Below, in pieces: positions 8,820 through 17,085 of a stretch of DNA of 64,000 nucleotides. The first letter of the stretch is position 1; every line of letters begins with the position of its first letter. Both the position numbers and the translations under genes were made by a program. Below the pieces are notes generated by a model that was given only the letters and a program-made list of their open reading frames with translations, searched no databases and was not told the origin of the DNA. This DNA comes from Flavobacterium soli DSM 19725 (GTDB taxonomy: Bacteria; Bacteroidota; Bacteroidia; Flavobacteriales; Flavobacteriaceae). The stretch lies in NCBI RefSeq assembly GCF_000422705.1, contig NZ_AUGO01000001.1, positions 558,001-622,000 on the forward strand, given 5' to 3'.

Positions 8820-10034
8820 ATGAAAAAAATATTTTATATACTATTTTTAAACATTTGTTTTAGTTATGGGCAAAGTTTTGAAAGGGACAGTATTCCAGCC
8901 ATTGAAATAAAGTCTTTCAGTTCAAATTATAAAGATTTTGTAGTTGTTGACCGAATAGTTTATGCAATAACAAAAGGAGATAGTTTGGTTTCGTTCAATT
9001 TAAAAAACGATAAGATAATATATATTGAAAATAATGTTGTAGCTCTTACTGAAACTTCAAAGGACAATCTAATCCTAGCTAAAACAGATGGTTCAATTTT
9101 TAAAGATATTGGCAAAAATCAGCATAAAATTGATTTCATAGAAGGTAAAATTTTTAAAATTTTAGTAGATAAAAACGATAATCCAATTGTAATTTCAAAC
9201 AAGTCAATTTACTATAGAAAACAACATTATTTGCCTCAAAAGAAATCTTCGATGTATGGAATGTTTGGAGGTCATCAAAAAGGTAAAAAGGAATTAGTTC
9301 CAGTGGATGTGTTTTTTTTAGATTCTAACGAAAGAATTTGGTTTGGTTATGATGTAGGAGAATGGGGAGGCAATATTTGTTTTTTTGATATAAAAAATAA
9401 TTTTTTTTCAGAAGCTAAAAGTCTTTCCTCACACTACAATGATAAGTATGATGTTTGGCCTAAAAACAAGGCTTATCTGTTAAAAGAGTTTCCTAATAAA
9501 ATCAAAATTGTTGGTAATGATACGATAGTTGCTTTTCCACATGAATTTGATTTGTCAAACATAAAAGGAATCACTGAAGACAAAAATGGAAATATCTATA
9601 CCACTACAAGTTTGATGCACATGATGCTTGATGGAAATATTATTAAGTTTATAAAAGTTGAGAAAGATTACTATAAAGCATTTGAATTGCAAAAGATACT
9701 CGAACATAAAATTTTTAACGAAACTACAAACGTTGAAAACAGTTTTATAGATATAGAAGAATATTTAGGATTAATCCAATACAACCCGTTTGACGAATTT
9801 GTTTACTATTACACCAATAATGGATTTTTTAAAATTATTGAAAAAGACAATGCCGTTTCTAAAGAATTTATTTTCAGACCTTGGATTACATGGACATATG
9901 GAATGTCTCATTCTGTAGGATATCAAATGAATGTTATCAAAATGGAATTTATAAGCAAGAATGAACTAGTCTTTTTGACATCAAACAACGGCATCGGATA
10001 TTTTGATGGAGAAAAAGTAAAATATTTCAAATAG
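8820..10034 (+). CDS. Secreted protein of unknown function, propeller-like
   Basis: 404 residues with a Sec signal peptide (MKKIFYILFLNICFSYGQ). The body is a series of short beta-strand units with repeated patterns such as FLDSNERIWFGYD, ITEDKNGNIYTT and LTSNNGIGYFDGEKVKYF. These recall the blades of two-component-regulator-type beta-propellers, but no membrane or kinase part follows. It is probably periplasmic or exported. It is convergent with the serine hydrolase gene, with only one base between them, and no clear terminator is visible there. I cannot name the family with confidence. Confidence 0.7.
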   Translation: MKKIFYILFLNICFSYGQSFERDSIPAIEIKSFSSNYKDFVVVDRIVYAITKGDSLVSFNLKNDKIIYIENNVVALTETSKDNLILAKTDGSIFKDIGKNQHKIDFIEGKIFKILVDKNDNPIVISNKSIYYRKQHYLPQKKSSMYGMFGGHQKGKKELVPVDVFFLDSNERIWFGYDVGEWGGNICFFDIKNNFFSEAKSLSSHYNDKYDVWPKNKAYLLKEFPNKIKIVGNDTIVAFPHEFDLSNIKGITEDKNGNIYTTTSLMHMMLDGNIIKFIKVEKDYYKAFELQKILEHKIFNETTNVENSFIDIEEYLGLIQYNPFDEFVYYYTNNGFFKIIEKDNAVSKEFIFRPWITWTYGMSHSVGYQMNVIKMEFISKNELVFLTSNNGIGYFDGEKVKYFK

Positions 10035-10035
10035 T

Positions 10036-11379
10036 TTATTTAAAACTCCCCAAAACCCCTTTCAAAAAGCCATTAAAATCAAACTTTTCATCATCGGTCA
10101 AGCCAAAACGAACAATCACCAAATCCATTGAGGGAATGATGAATATTTTCTGACCTTGAAAACCGCTTGCATAGTAAAGATCTTTTGTGGCATCAGGATA
10201 TTTTCCGCCAACATTGAGCCAAAAATGACCTCCATATCTTCCTTCAGAAGTGTTGGTTGGCGTTGCCACATATTTCGACCAACTTTCATCAAAAAGCTGT
10301 TCGCCGTTCCAGTTTCCATTTCTTAAATATAACAATCCAAATTTTGCCCAATCCCTTGTGGTTGCCCAAGCATAGGACGAACCTACATAATTTCCAGCCA
10401 TATCGGTTTCGACCAACATTGAGTGCATCCCAATTTTATCAATCAACGACGAATACCAGAAATCCAGATATTCTTGATGGGTTTTAAACTGATTTCTCAA
10501 AACAGCAGACAACAAATTAGAGGTTCCAGATGAATAATTCCAGCTTTCATTTGGTGTTCCAGCCAATGGTTTTCCCAATTGCACTTTTGCCATATCTTCG
10601 GCTTCAAATAGCATTTTGGTGGCATCACAAATCTTGTCGTATTTTTCTTCCCACTCTAAACCTGAATTCATGTGAAGCAAATCATTTAAAGTGATTTTTG
10701 CACGCTCGTCGTTTTTCCATTCGGCAATTGGAGCAGGATTGTTGATGTTGATTTTGCCTTGTTTTTGAAGGATTCCAAAATAGGTTGCCGTCAGACTTTT
10801 CGTCATCGACCAGCCTAAAATTTTAGAATTTTTATCAAAACCAGTGTCGTATTTTTCGGCAACGATTTGGTCTTTATATAAAACCAAAACCGAACGGCTT
10901 CGCTTGCTTTTTTCTCCTTTTTTATCAAAAGCATCTGTCAAAGCTTTTTCTAATTTTACATAATCAATGTTTGTGAAAATTGTGTCTTTGGGTTCTAAAT
11001 TTCCGTAAGGATAAGGCAAATTATTTTCAATTTTAGTTCTTTTTGGTACCAGATATGGTTTAGAAACATCAAAATCATCATTGATTAAAGTCACACCCAA
11101 TCCTTCACGGTAAATGGCTTTTCGTTCCTTCAAACCATAAACGGATGAGGTGGCATATTTGTCTTCTTCGTTAATTTTGTTTTTGGCCAAATCAATCAAG
11201 TCAATGTCATTGTCGCCCAATTCTATCATTTCTTGGGAACGATTATCGATAAAATGTCCCGAAGCGATACTTTTTGCAGAGAAACCAGAAATCAAATCGA
11301 GTTTTGGATAAGTAGTAAATCCGAAGAAAATAAAGAGTAACACTAGTGCAATGCCTAAAAACTTGAAGAATTTTTTCAT
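10036..11379 (-). CDS. Beta-lactamase-family serine hydrolase, membrane anchored
   Basis: From the preferred ATG at 11379 the product is 447 residues, beginning MKKFFKFLGIALVLLFIFFG, which is a signal anchor. An alternative upstream start would put 13 odd residues before it. Catalytic Ser-x-x-Lys is SMTK (about 191-194 in this frame) in the context LGWSMTKSLTA. The second motif region reads WNYSSGTSNLLS, with Tyr-Ser-Ser instead of Tyr-x-Asn. Such class-C-like proteins include peptidases and esterases, and substrate cannot be told from sequence. It is the only minus-strand gene between the two SUF blocks. Confidence 0.85.
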   Translation of the reverse strand: MKKFFKFLGIALVLLFIFFGFTTYPKLDLISGFSAKSIASGHFIDNRSQEMIELGDNDIDLIDLAKNKINEEDKYATSSVYGLKERKAIYREGLGVTLINDDFDVSKPYLVPKRTKIENNLPYPYGNLEPKDTIFTNIDYVKLEKALTDAFDKKGEKSKRSRSVLVLYKDQIVAEKYDTGFDKNSKILGWSMTKSLTATYFGILQKQGKININNPAPIAEWKNDERAKITLNDLLHMNSGLEWEEKYDKICDATKMLFEAEDMAKVQLGKPLAGTPNESWNYSSGTSNLLSAVLRNQFKTHQEYLDFWYSSLIDKIGMHSMLVETDMAGNYVGSSYAWATTRDWAKFGLLYLRNGNWNGEQLFDESWSKYVATPTNTSEGRYGGHFWLNVGGKYPDATKDLYYASGFQGQKIFIIPSMDLVIVRFGLTDDEKFDFNGFLKGVLGSFK

Positions 11380-11510
11380 TTGAAGAATATATGTTGTGTT
11401 TCCGTAAATATAAAACAAACACTGATTTATACAAAGTAAAAAAACGGAAGTAATAAAGACACTAATTTTACTAATTCAAAACAATTATTTAAAAATTATT
11501 CAATCAAAAA

Positions 11511-11535
11511 TTAGTGAAAATTTGTGCAATTCGTG
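11511..11535. repeat. Intergenic repeat fragment, TTAGTG/TTTGTGCAATTCGTG type
   Basis: A TTAGTG...TTTGTGC...TTCGTG string with repeat-like phasing, upstream of sufS. It resembles the CACAGAT/ATCTGTG repeats elsewhere in the window only in general style. Confidence 0.3.
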
Positions 11536-11604
11536 TCAAAAACAAAGAAGTTCTTTCGTTGTGTTTATTAACAAGTGATTAGTAAAAAACCGCTCGGTTT
11601 TTAC

Positions 11605-11612
11605 TACTTTTG
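11605..11612 (+). promoter_or_regulatory. Probable -7 element for the sufS operon
   Basis: TACTTTTG fits TAnnTTTG, 25 bases before the sufS start. This gives the second SUF block its own promoter. Confidence 0.6.
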
Positions 11613-11637
11613 TATTTAGATTTTTTCTAAATAAATT

Positions 11638-12852
11638 ATGTTAGATATTCAAAAAATTCGTTCCGATTTCCCGATACTTTCCCAAAAGGTAAACGGCAAA
11701 CCGTTGGTGTATTTCGATAACGGGGCGACTTCTCAAAAACCGCAAGTGGTAATTGATGCCATCACAAAATATTACAGTGAAATCAATGCCAACATCCATC
11801 GTGGCGTTCACACGTTGAGTCAATTGGCTACTGATGCTTATGAAGCTTCAAGAAAAAAAATCCAGACACATATCAATGCAAAATTCGCCCACGAAGTTTT
11901 GTTTACTTCTGGAACAACCCACGGAATCAATTTGGTTACAAACGGTTTTGCTTCGATTTTAAAACCAGGCGATGAGGTTTTGGTTTCGGCTTTGGAACAC
12001 CATAGCAATATCGTGCCGTGGCAGATGCTTTGCGAAAAAACAGGTGCGACTTTGAAAGTAGTTCCGATGGACGAAAACGGAGAATTAATTATGTCCAAAT
12101 ACGACAAATTGCTTTCTGAAAAAACAAAAGTAGTTACAGTAAATCATATTTCGAATGCTTTGGGAACTATCAATCCCATTAAGTATATGATTGAAAAAGC
12201 TCATGAAGTTGGCGCGGCAATCTTGATAGATGGAGCTCAAGCTGCACCACATTTGAAACCTGATGTTCAGGAATTGGATTGTGATTTTTATACTTTTTCA
12301 GGGCATAAAATTTGTGGACCAACAGGAACGGGAATTTTATACGGAAAAGAAGAGTGGCTCAACAAATTACCGCCTTACCAAGGTGGTGGTGAAATGATCA
12401 AGGAAGTGACTTTCGAAAAAACGACCTATGCTGATTTGCCTCATAAGTTTGAAGCAGGAACGCCAAATATCGCTGGAGGAATCGTACTTGGAACCGCAAT
12501 TGATTATCTGAATGAAATTGGTTTCGAAAACATTCAAAAGCAAGAAAAAGAACTTTTGGAATATGGGACAAAACGATTGCTAGAAATCGAAGGTTTGAAA
12601 ATTTATGGCACATCAAAAGAAAAAACTTCCGTAATTTCGTTTAATATCGATGGGATTCATCCGTATGACATTGGAACCATCATCGACAAACAAGGAATAG
12701 CCGTTAGAACCGGACATCATTGTGCTCAACCTATTATGAATTTCTTTTGTATTCCAGGAACTATTCGAGCATCGTTTTCGTTTTACAATACAAAGGAAGA
12801 AATTGATTTAATGGTGGAAGCCGTGAAAAAAGCACAAAGGATGTTATCTTAA
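11638..12852 (+). CDS. sufS: Cysteine desulfurase SufS
   Basis: 404 residues, standard for group II desulfurases. The PLP-binding lysine is K224 in FSGHKICGPTGTG. The persulfide-forming cysteine is C362 in RTGHHCAQP. The N-terminus (IRSDFPIL..VYFDNGATSQKP) is typical of SufS/CsdA. It removes sulfur from cysteine and hands it to SufE. It heads the second SUF block with lipoprotein, sufE, DUF59 and DUF2480 genes closely spaced behind it. Confidence 0.96.
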   Translation: MLDIQKIRSDFPILSQKVNGKPLVYFDNGATSQKPQVVIDAITKYYSEINANIHRGVHTLSQLATDAYEASRKKIQTHINAKFAHEVLFTSGTTHGINLVTNGFASILKPGDEVLVSALEHHSNIVPWQMLCEKTGATLKVVPMDENGELIMSKYDKLLSEKTKVVTVNHISNALGTINPIKYMIEKAHEVGAAILIDGAQAAPHLKPDVQELDCDFYTFSGHKICGPTGTGILYGKEEWLNKLPPYQGGGEMIKEVTFEKTTYADLPHKFEAGTPNIAGGIVLGTAIDYLNEIGFENIQKQEKELLEYGTKRLLEIEGLKIYGTSKEKTSVISFNIDGIHPYDIGTIIDKQGIAVRTGHHCAQPIMNFFCIPGTIRASFSFYNTKEEIDLMVEAVKKAQRMLS

Positions 12853-12864
12853 AAAAAATAAAAC

Positions 12865-13290
12865 ATGAAGATTTTTACAATGATTGTTCTAACGCTTTTC
12901 CTAGCCAAAGGCTGTGACCCAGAATTGAGCAAGGAAATGAAGAGTTCAACAATCGAATACCAAGCAGTTTCGAGGGGATTTTATTTGAACATCAACATTC
13001 AGGATGAAAAACTTACCATGATACGGGAACGTGATGGAGAAACAAAGGAGTATAAACTTACAAGTAATGACTGGAAAGAATTGGCCAATCTTTACAAAAA
13101 AGTAGATATAGAGAAAATTGCTACTTATAAAGATCCAACTCAAAAAAGATTTTATGATGGTGCTGCAATTGCAAATCTAAGGATTGTTTATGAAGGAAAA
13201 GCATATGAGACCGTAGGTTTTGATCATGGAAATCCACCAGTGGAAATTGAAGAATTTGTAAATAAAATAGTTTCATTTTCAGATAATTAA
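12865..13290 (+). CDS. Small lipoprotein of unknown function inside the suf operon
   Basis: 141 residues. The N-terminus MKIFTMIVLTLFLAKGCDPE has a lipobox-like LAKGC, so it is probably a lipoprotein, although Lys at -2 is unusual. The rest is mixed alpha/beta, with ETVGFDHGNPPVEIEEFVNKI near the end. It sits 12 bases after sufS and 2 bases before sufE, so it is co-transcribed with cytosolic Fe-S genes. The family is not recognised and no link to Fe-S work is visible. Confidence 0.75.
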   Translation: MKIFTMIVLTLFLAKGCDPELSKEMKSSTIEYQAVSRGFYLNINIQDEKLTMIRERDGETKEYKLTSNDWKELANLYKKVDIEKIATYKDPTQKRFYDGAAIANLRIVYEGKAYETVGFDHGNPPVEIEEFVNKIVSFSDN

Positions 13291-13292
13291 AA

Positions 13293-13715
13293 ATGACAAT
13301 AAAAGAAATACAAGACGAAATTGTAGACGAATTCTCAATGTTTGATGATTGGGATGAGCGTTTTCAATATGTAATCGATTTAGGGAAAGGACTTCCCTTG
13401 ATTGAAGAAAAATATAAGGTGGATGAAAACACCATCAAAGGTTGTCAATCTAAAGTATGGCTTCATGGAGAAATAATCGAGGACAAGATTGTTTTCACGG
13501 CAGATAGCGATGCGATTATTACAAAAGGTATAATTGCGGTTTTGATTAGGGCATTTTCGAACCAAAAGCCTTTGGATATTTTAGAAGCCGATACTAAATT
13601 TATTGACGAAATTGGTTTAAAAGATCAATTGTCACCAACACGGGCCAATGGTTTGGTTTCGATGATAAAACAAATTAAGATGTATGCTTTGGCATTCAAT
13701 TCACAAAACAAATAA
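13293..13715 (+). CDS. sufE: SufE sulfur-acceptor protein
   Basis: 140 residues. The acceptor cysteine is C51 in IKGCQSKVWL, the signature of SufE/YgdK. The protein takes persulfide from SufS and stimulates desulfurase turnover. The start lies two bases after the lipoprotein stop, and the DUF59 gene begins two bases after its own stop, so these genes are tightly coupled. Confidence 0.95.
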   Translation: MTIKEIQDEIVDEFSMFDDWDERFQYVIDLGKGLPLIEEKYKVDENTIKGCQSKVWLHGEIIEDKIVFTADSDAIITKGIIAVLIRAFSNQKPLDILEADTKFIDEIGLKDQLSPTRANGLVSMIKQIKMYALAFNSQNK

Positions 13716-13717
13716 TT

Positions 13718-14041
13718 ATGGAACAAGAAATAGACACCAATTTACTAGGAGAACAAATCGTAAAGAAATTAAAAACCATTTATGATCCAGAAATTCCAGT
13801 AGATATATATGAATTAGGATTGATTTATGACGTAATGGTCAATACTGATTTCGAAGTAAAAATACTGATGACTTTAACTTCTCCAAATTGTCCAGTGGCG
13901 GAAAGTTTGCCCAGGGAAGTTGAAGAAAAAGTAAAATCAATCGAAAATGTAAAAGCTGCCGAAGTAGAGATTACTTTCGATCCGCCTTGGAGCAAGGATT
14001 TGATGAGTGAAGAGGCTAAGCTTGAATTGGGAATGCTATAA
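13718..14041 (+). CDS. DUF59 / MIP18-family SUF assembly protein (SufT/PaaD-like)
   Basis: 107 residues with the family motifs YDPEIPVDIYELGLIYDV (22-39) and LTSPNCPVAESLP (C58). Relatives help Fe-S maturation in SUF operons (SufT) and in the cytosolic CIA system. The position two bases after sufE supports that job. Annotated relatives in Bacteroidota are often called 'SUF system Fe-S cluster assembly protein'. Confidence 0.9.
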   Translation: MEQEIDTNLLGEQIVKKLKTIYDPEIPVDIYELGLIYDVMVNTDFEVKILMTLTSPNCPVAESLPREVEEKVKSIENVKAAEVEITFDPPWSKDLMSEEAKLELGML

Positions 14042-14042
14042 A

Positions 14043-14115
14043 TTTAGTATTCAGTGATCAGTAGCAGTTGGCAGTTTTTGCCACTGAACACTAATCACTG
14101 AACACTGAACACTAA
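14043..14115. repeat. Intergenic inverted repeat of CAGTG/CACTG units
   Basis: TTAGTATTCAGTGATCAGT on the left faces several ACTGAACACTAA units on the right, forming an imperfect long hairpin between the DUF59 and DUF2480 genes. Confidence 0.65.
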
Positions 14116-14119
14116 TAAG

Positions 14120-14629
14120 ATGGAAGAAATTATAAACAGAGTCGCCAATTCAGCACTAGAAGTTTTTGATTTAGAAGATTATTATCCCGCTGTAAGCCGT
14201 GCACAAATTGATATTTCGCAATGGCTTTTGGAAGGATTTCTTTTGAAGGAAAAAGACTTTCGTCAATATTTGAAGAACCACGATTGGCAACAATATCAAG
14301 ACCAATATGTAGCGGTTTTTTGCAGCACGGATGCCATAGTTCCAGCTTGGGCTTCGATTTTGGTTACACTACATTTGGCTCCATTTGCAAGAAAGGTAAT
14401 AGATGGGACAGTTGAAGATTTAGATGCTGTGTTGTATGAAGAATTATTGCCACACATAGATTATTCAGTTTACGAAAATAAACCTGTAATTATCAAAGGC
14501 TGTTCGAAGAAACCGGTTCCAATGAGAGCTTATATTTTAGCTGCTCAAAAATTACAACCTTTTGCAAAAAGCATTATGTATGGTGAAGCTTGTTCGGCGG
14601 TACCACTCTATAAATCGTCAAAAAAGTAA
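14120..14629 (+). CDS. DUF2480 family protein
   Basis: 169 residues, cytosolic. It shows the conserved blocks ALEVFDLEDYYP near the N-terminus, QDQYVAVFCSTDAIVPAWA in the middle, and KGCSKKPVPMRAY near the C-terminus. DUF2480 is a Bacteroidota family without a proven function that is often seen beside sufE and DUF59 genes, which suggests a link to Fe-S assembly. Cysteines in VFCSTD and KGCSKK are possible ligands, but that is inference. Confidence 0.85.
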   Translation: MEEIINRVANSALEVFDLEDYYPAVSRAQIDISQWLLEGFLLKEKDFRQYLKNHDWQQYQDQYVAVFCSTDAIVPAWASILVTLHLAPFARKVIDGTVEDLDAVLYEELLPHIDYSVYENKPVIIKGCSKKPVPMRAYILAAQKLQPFAKSIMYGEACSAVPLYKSSKK

Positions 14630-14704
14630 ACAGTTGGTATAATCTTTGCCGTTTTATGAATCAAATTAATTACTATCTTTAATTTGCCAACTAAAACAAA
14701 AACT

Positions 14705-15586
14705 ATGAAAAGAATCGTACTATTATTAGTAATGCTTGGATTTACGACTGTAAATGCTCAAGAAACTCAAAACGATACCATAAAACACTGGAAATCAAAG
14801 GGAAATGCTTCGTTGCTGTTTAACCAATCTAATTTTAGCAATTGGGCTGCAGGAGGGGAGAACAACCTTTCGGGAAATGTTGGGATCAATTATGATCTGA
14901 ATTATAAAAAAGACGATTGGACTTGGGATAACAAATTGATGGCTTCGTATGGTTTGGTAAAAACCAATAATTCACCTTTTGAGAAAAAAACAGACGACCG
15001 ATTGGAATTCAACTCGATTTTGGGTAAAAAAGCAACAGGACAATGGTCATATTCTGCTTTTTTGAATTTTAGAACACAATTCACCAAAGGATATATTTAT
15101 GGTACTGATGAAAATGGACAAGAAATCCGCACAGAAAACACTGATTTTATGTCGCCAGGATATCTCACTTTTGGACCTGGTATGCTATGGACTAAAGATC
15201 AAAATTTAAAAATAAATCTCGCTCCAGCAACTTCAAAACTCACATTTGTTAATAAAGATTACACTTCAGCTCCAGATTATGTTAATGGATCTTATTTTGG
15301 TGTAGATGCTAATAAAAGTATGCGATATGAACTTGGTTTTTATAGTTCAGTTTATTACAAACTCAACATTATGGCTAATGTTTCTGCCGAAAATATCTTG
15401 AATTTATATTCTAATTATTTGGAAGATCCACAAAATGTGGATGTAGATTATACTTTGAATATCGTAATGAAAATCAATAAATATCTTTCGACCAACTTTG
15501 CTTTTCAAGCGATTTATGACGATAACGCTTTTAGAGGTTTGCAAACACGACAAGTTTTTGGTTTAGGAGTAAATTATGGATTCTAA
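14705..15586 (+). CDS. DUF3078 outer-membrane protein
   Basis: The start at 14705 (MKRIVLLLVMLGFTTVNAQE) gives a clean signal peptide; an in-frame TTG at 14684 would add seven unlikely residues. The 293-residue product has WKSKGNASLLFNQSNFSNWAAGGENN, typical of DUF3078, followed by beta-strand-rich sequence ending in FGLGVNYGF with a terminal Phe, as in outer-membrane barrels. Function is unknown. It is followed by a bidirectional terminator shared with hflX. Confidence 0.85.
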   Translation: MKRIVLLLVMLGFTTVNAQETQNDTIKHWKSKGNASLLFNQSNFSNWAAGGENNLSGNVGINYDLNYKKDDWTWDNKLMASYGLVKTNNSPFEKKTDDRLEFNSILGKKATGQWSYSAFLNFRTQFTKGYIYGTDENGQEIRTENTDFMSPGYLTFGPGMLWTKDQNLKINLAPATSKLTFVNKDYTSAPDYVNGSYFGVDANKSMRYELGFYSSVYYKLNIMANVSAENILNLYSNYLEDPQNVDVDYTLNIVMKINKYLSTNFAFQAIYDDNAFRGLQTRQVFGLGVNYGF

Positions 15587-15602
15587 AAAAAATCTGTTAA
15601 AA

Positions 15603-15640
15603 AAAAGACCTTTAAGATTCACATCCTAAAGGTCTTTTTT
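15603..15640. terminator. Bidirectional terminator between DUF3078 gene and hflX
   Basis: AAGACCTTTA pairs with TAAAGGTCTT across a 12-base loop, with A and T runs on both sides. Confidence 0.9.
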
Positions 15641-15664
15641 TATGTAAAAACAGTTACGTATTTA

Positions 15665-16894
15665 TTACTTTTCTTCTTTCTCAACCGCATCTTTATAATC
15701 CGGATACAAAAATTTATTGTAAGGAAATCGAGTGATATGAATTTCTCTCACGGCTTCATAAACCCGTTCTCTAAATTCTTCGAAATTCTCTTTATTTGTG
15801 GCCGAAATAAACAAGGCATTTTCCTGACCAACATTGTTCATCCAAGTATCTTTCCATTCTTCAAGCGTATAATGCTTGGTTGTTTTTTCAGTAATCAAAT
15901 CGTCTTCATCAATAGTTAGATGTTTGAAAGCATCGATCTTATTGAAAACCATGATGATAGGTTTGTCGTCACTTTTTATATCCTTCAAAGTCTGGTTTAC
16001 AGATTCGATATGATCTTCAAAATCAGGATGAGAAATATCTACCACGTGAAGCAATAAATCGGCTTCGCGAACTTCATCCAAAGTGCTTTTGAAGGAATCT
16101 ACCAATTGAGTAGGTAGTTTTCTGATAAATCCAACAGTGTCCGACAATAAAAAAGGTAGGTTTTTGATGACTACTTTCCGAACTGTTGTATCTAATGTTG
16201 CAAATAATTTATTTTCTACAAAAACCTCACTTTTACTGATGACATTCATTAAGGTTGATTTTCCAACATTGGTATAACCCACTAAGGCCACACGAACCAT
16301 TGCACCACGATTGCTTCGCTGAACAGACATTTGCTTGTCGATAACCTTGATTTTATCTTTCAAAAGAGCAATCCGATCACGAACAATACGTCTGTCAGTT
16401 TCAATTTCAGTTTCCCCTGGACCCCTCATCCCGATTCCTCCTTTTTGTCGCTCAAGGTGAGTCCACATTCCAGAAAGTCGAGGTAAAAGATATTGGCATT
16501 GAGCTAATTCTACTTGGGTTCTTGCATAAGAAGTTTCGGCTCTTTGAGCAAAAATGTCTAAAATTAGATTGGTTCGGTCTAAAACTTTGCAATTTAAAAT
16601 TTTGGTGATATTTTTTTGTTGAGACGGCGATAATTCATCGTCAAAAATCACGGTAGAAACTTCATTTTCTTTGATATAAAGATGAATTTCTTCCATTTTT
16701 CCTGTTCCAACAAATGTTTTTGGATTGGGGCGTTCCATTTTTTGCGAAAAGCGTTTAATAACTTCCCCTCCTGCGGTAAAAGTTAGAAATTCGAGTTCGT
16801 CAAGATACTCATTTAACTTTTCTTCATCCTGTTTTTGAGTTATGATACCAACAATTATGGTCTTCTCAAAATTTATATTTTCTTTTTCTAGCAT
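15665..16894 (-). CDS. hflX: GTPase HflX
   Basis: 409 residues. The N-terminal HflX domain carries FDDELSPSQQKN and the glycine-rich GGIGMRGPGETEIETDRR linker. The GTPase motifs are GYTNVGKST (206-214), DTVGF (252-256) and NKID (318-321). HflX binds the 50S subunit and splits stalled ribosomes, notably in heat stress. It is transcribed away from the giant surface-protein gene, and they share a 190-base divergent intergenic region. Confidence 0.95.
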   Translation of the reverse strand: MLEKENINFEKTIIVGIITQKQDEEKLNEYLDELEFLTFTAGGEVIKRFSQKMERPNPKTFVGTGKMEEIHLYIKENEVSTVIFDDELSPSQQKNITKILNCKVLDRTNLILDIFAQRAETSYARTQVELAQCQYLLPRLSGMWTHLERQKGGIGMRGPGETEIETDRRIVRDRIALLKDKIKVIDKQMSVQRSNRGAMVRVALVGYTNVGKSTLMNVISKSEVFVENKLFATLDTTVRKVVIKNLPFLLSDTVGFIRKLPTQLVDSFKSTLDEVREADLLLHVVDISHPDFEDHIESVNQTLKDIKSDDKPIIMVFNKIDAFKHLTIDEDDLITEKTTKHYTLEEWKDTWMNNVGQENALFISATNKENFEEFRERVYEAVREIHITRFPYNKFLYPDYKDAVEKEEK

Positions 16895-17025
16895 AGTTAT
16901 AAATGTACTGCAAAATTAATGATTTAGAGTGGATTGTACAGTTGTTTTTAACTAAAATCTAACGGAGAAAATAAACATAATTTAGTTAAAAATTAATTTT
17001 TCGTTAGACTATTCTTAAATTTTGT

Positions 17026-17033
17026 TAAATTTG
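17026..17033 (+). promoter_or_regulatory. Probable -7 element for the giant surface-protein gene
   Basis: TAAATTTG fits TAnnTTTG, 52 bases upstream of the ATG. Confidence 0.5.
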
Positions 17034-17085
17034 GGTTCGGAAAATTTTTTCGGAGCCTATATAAACAACCTAAAATTTTCATTTC

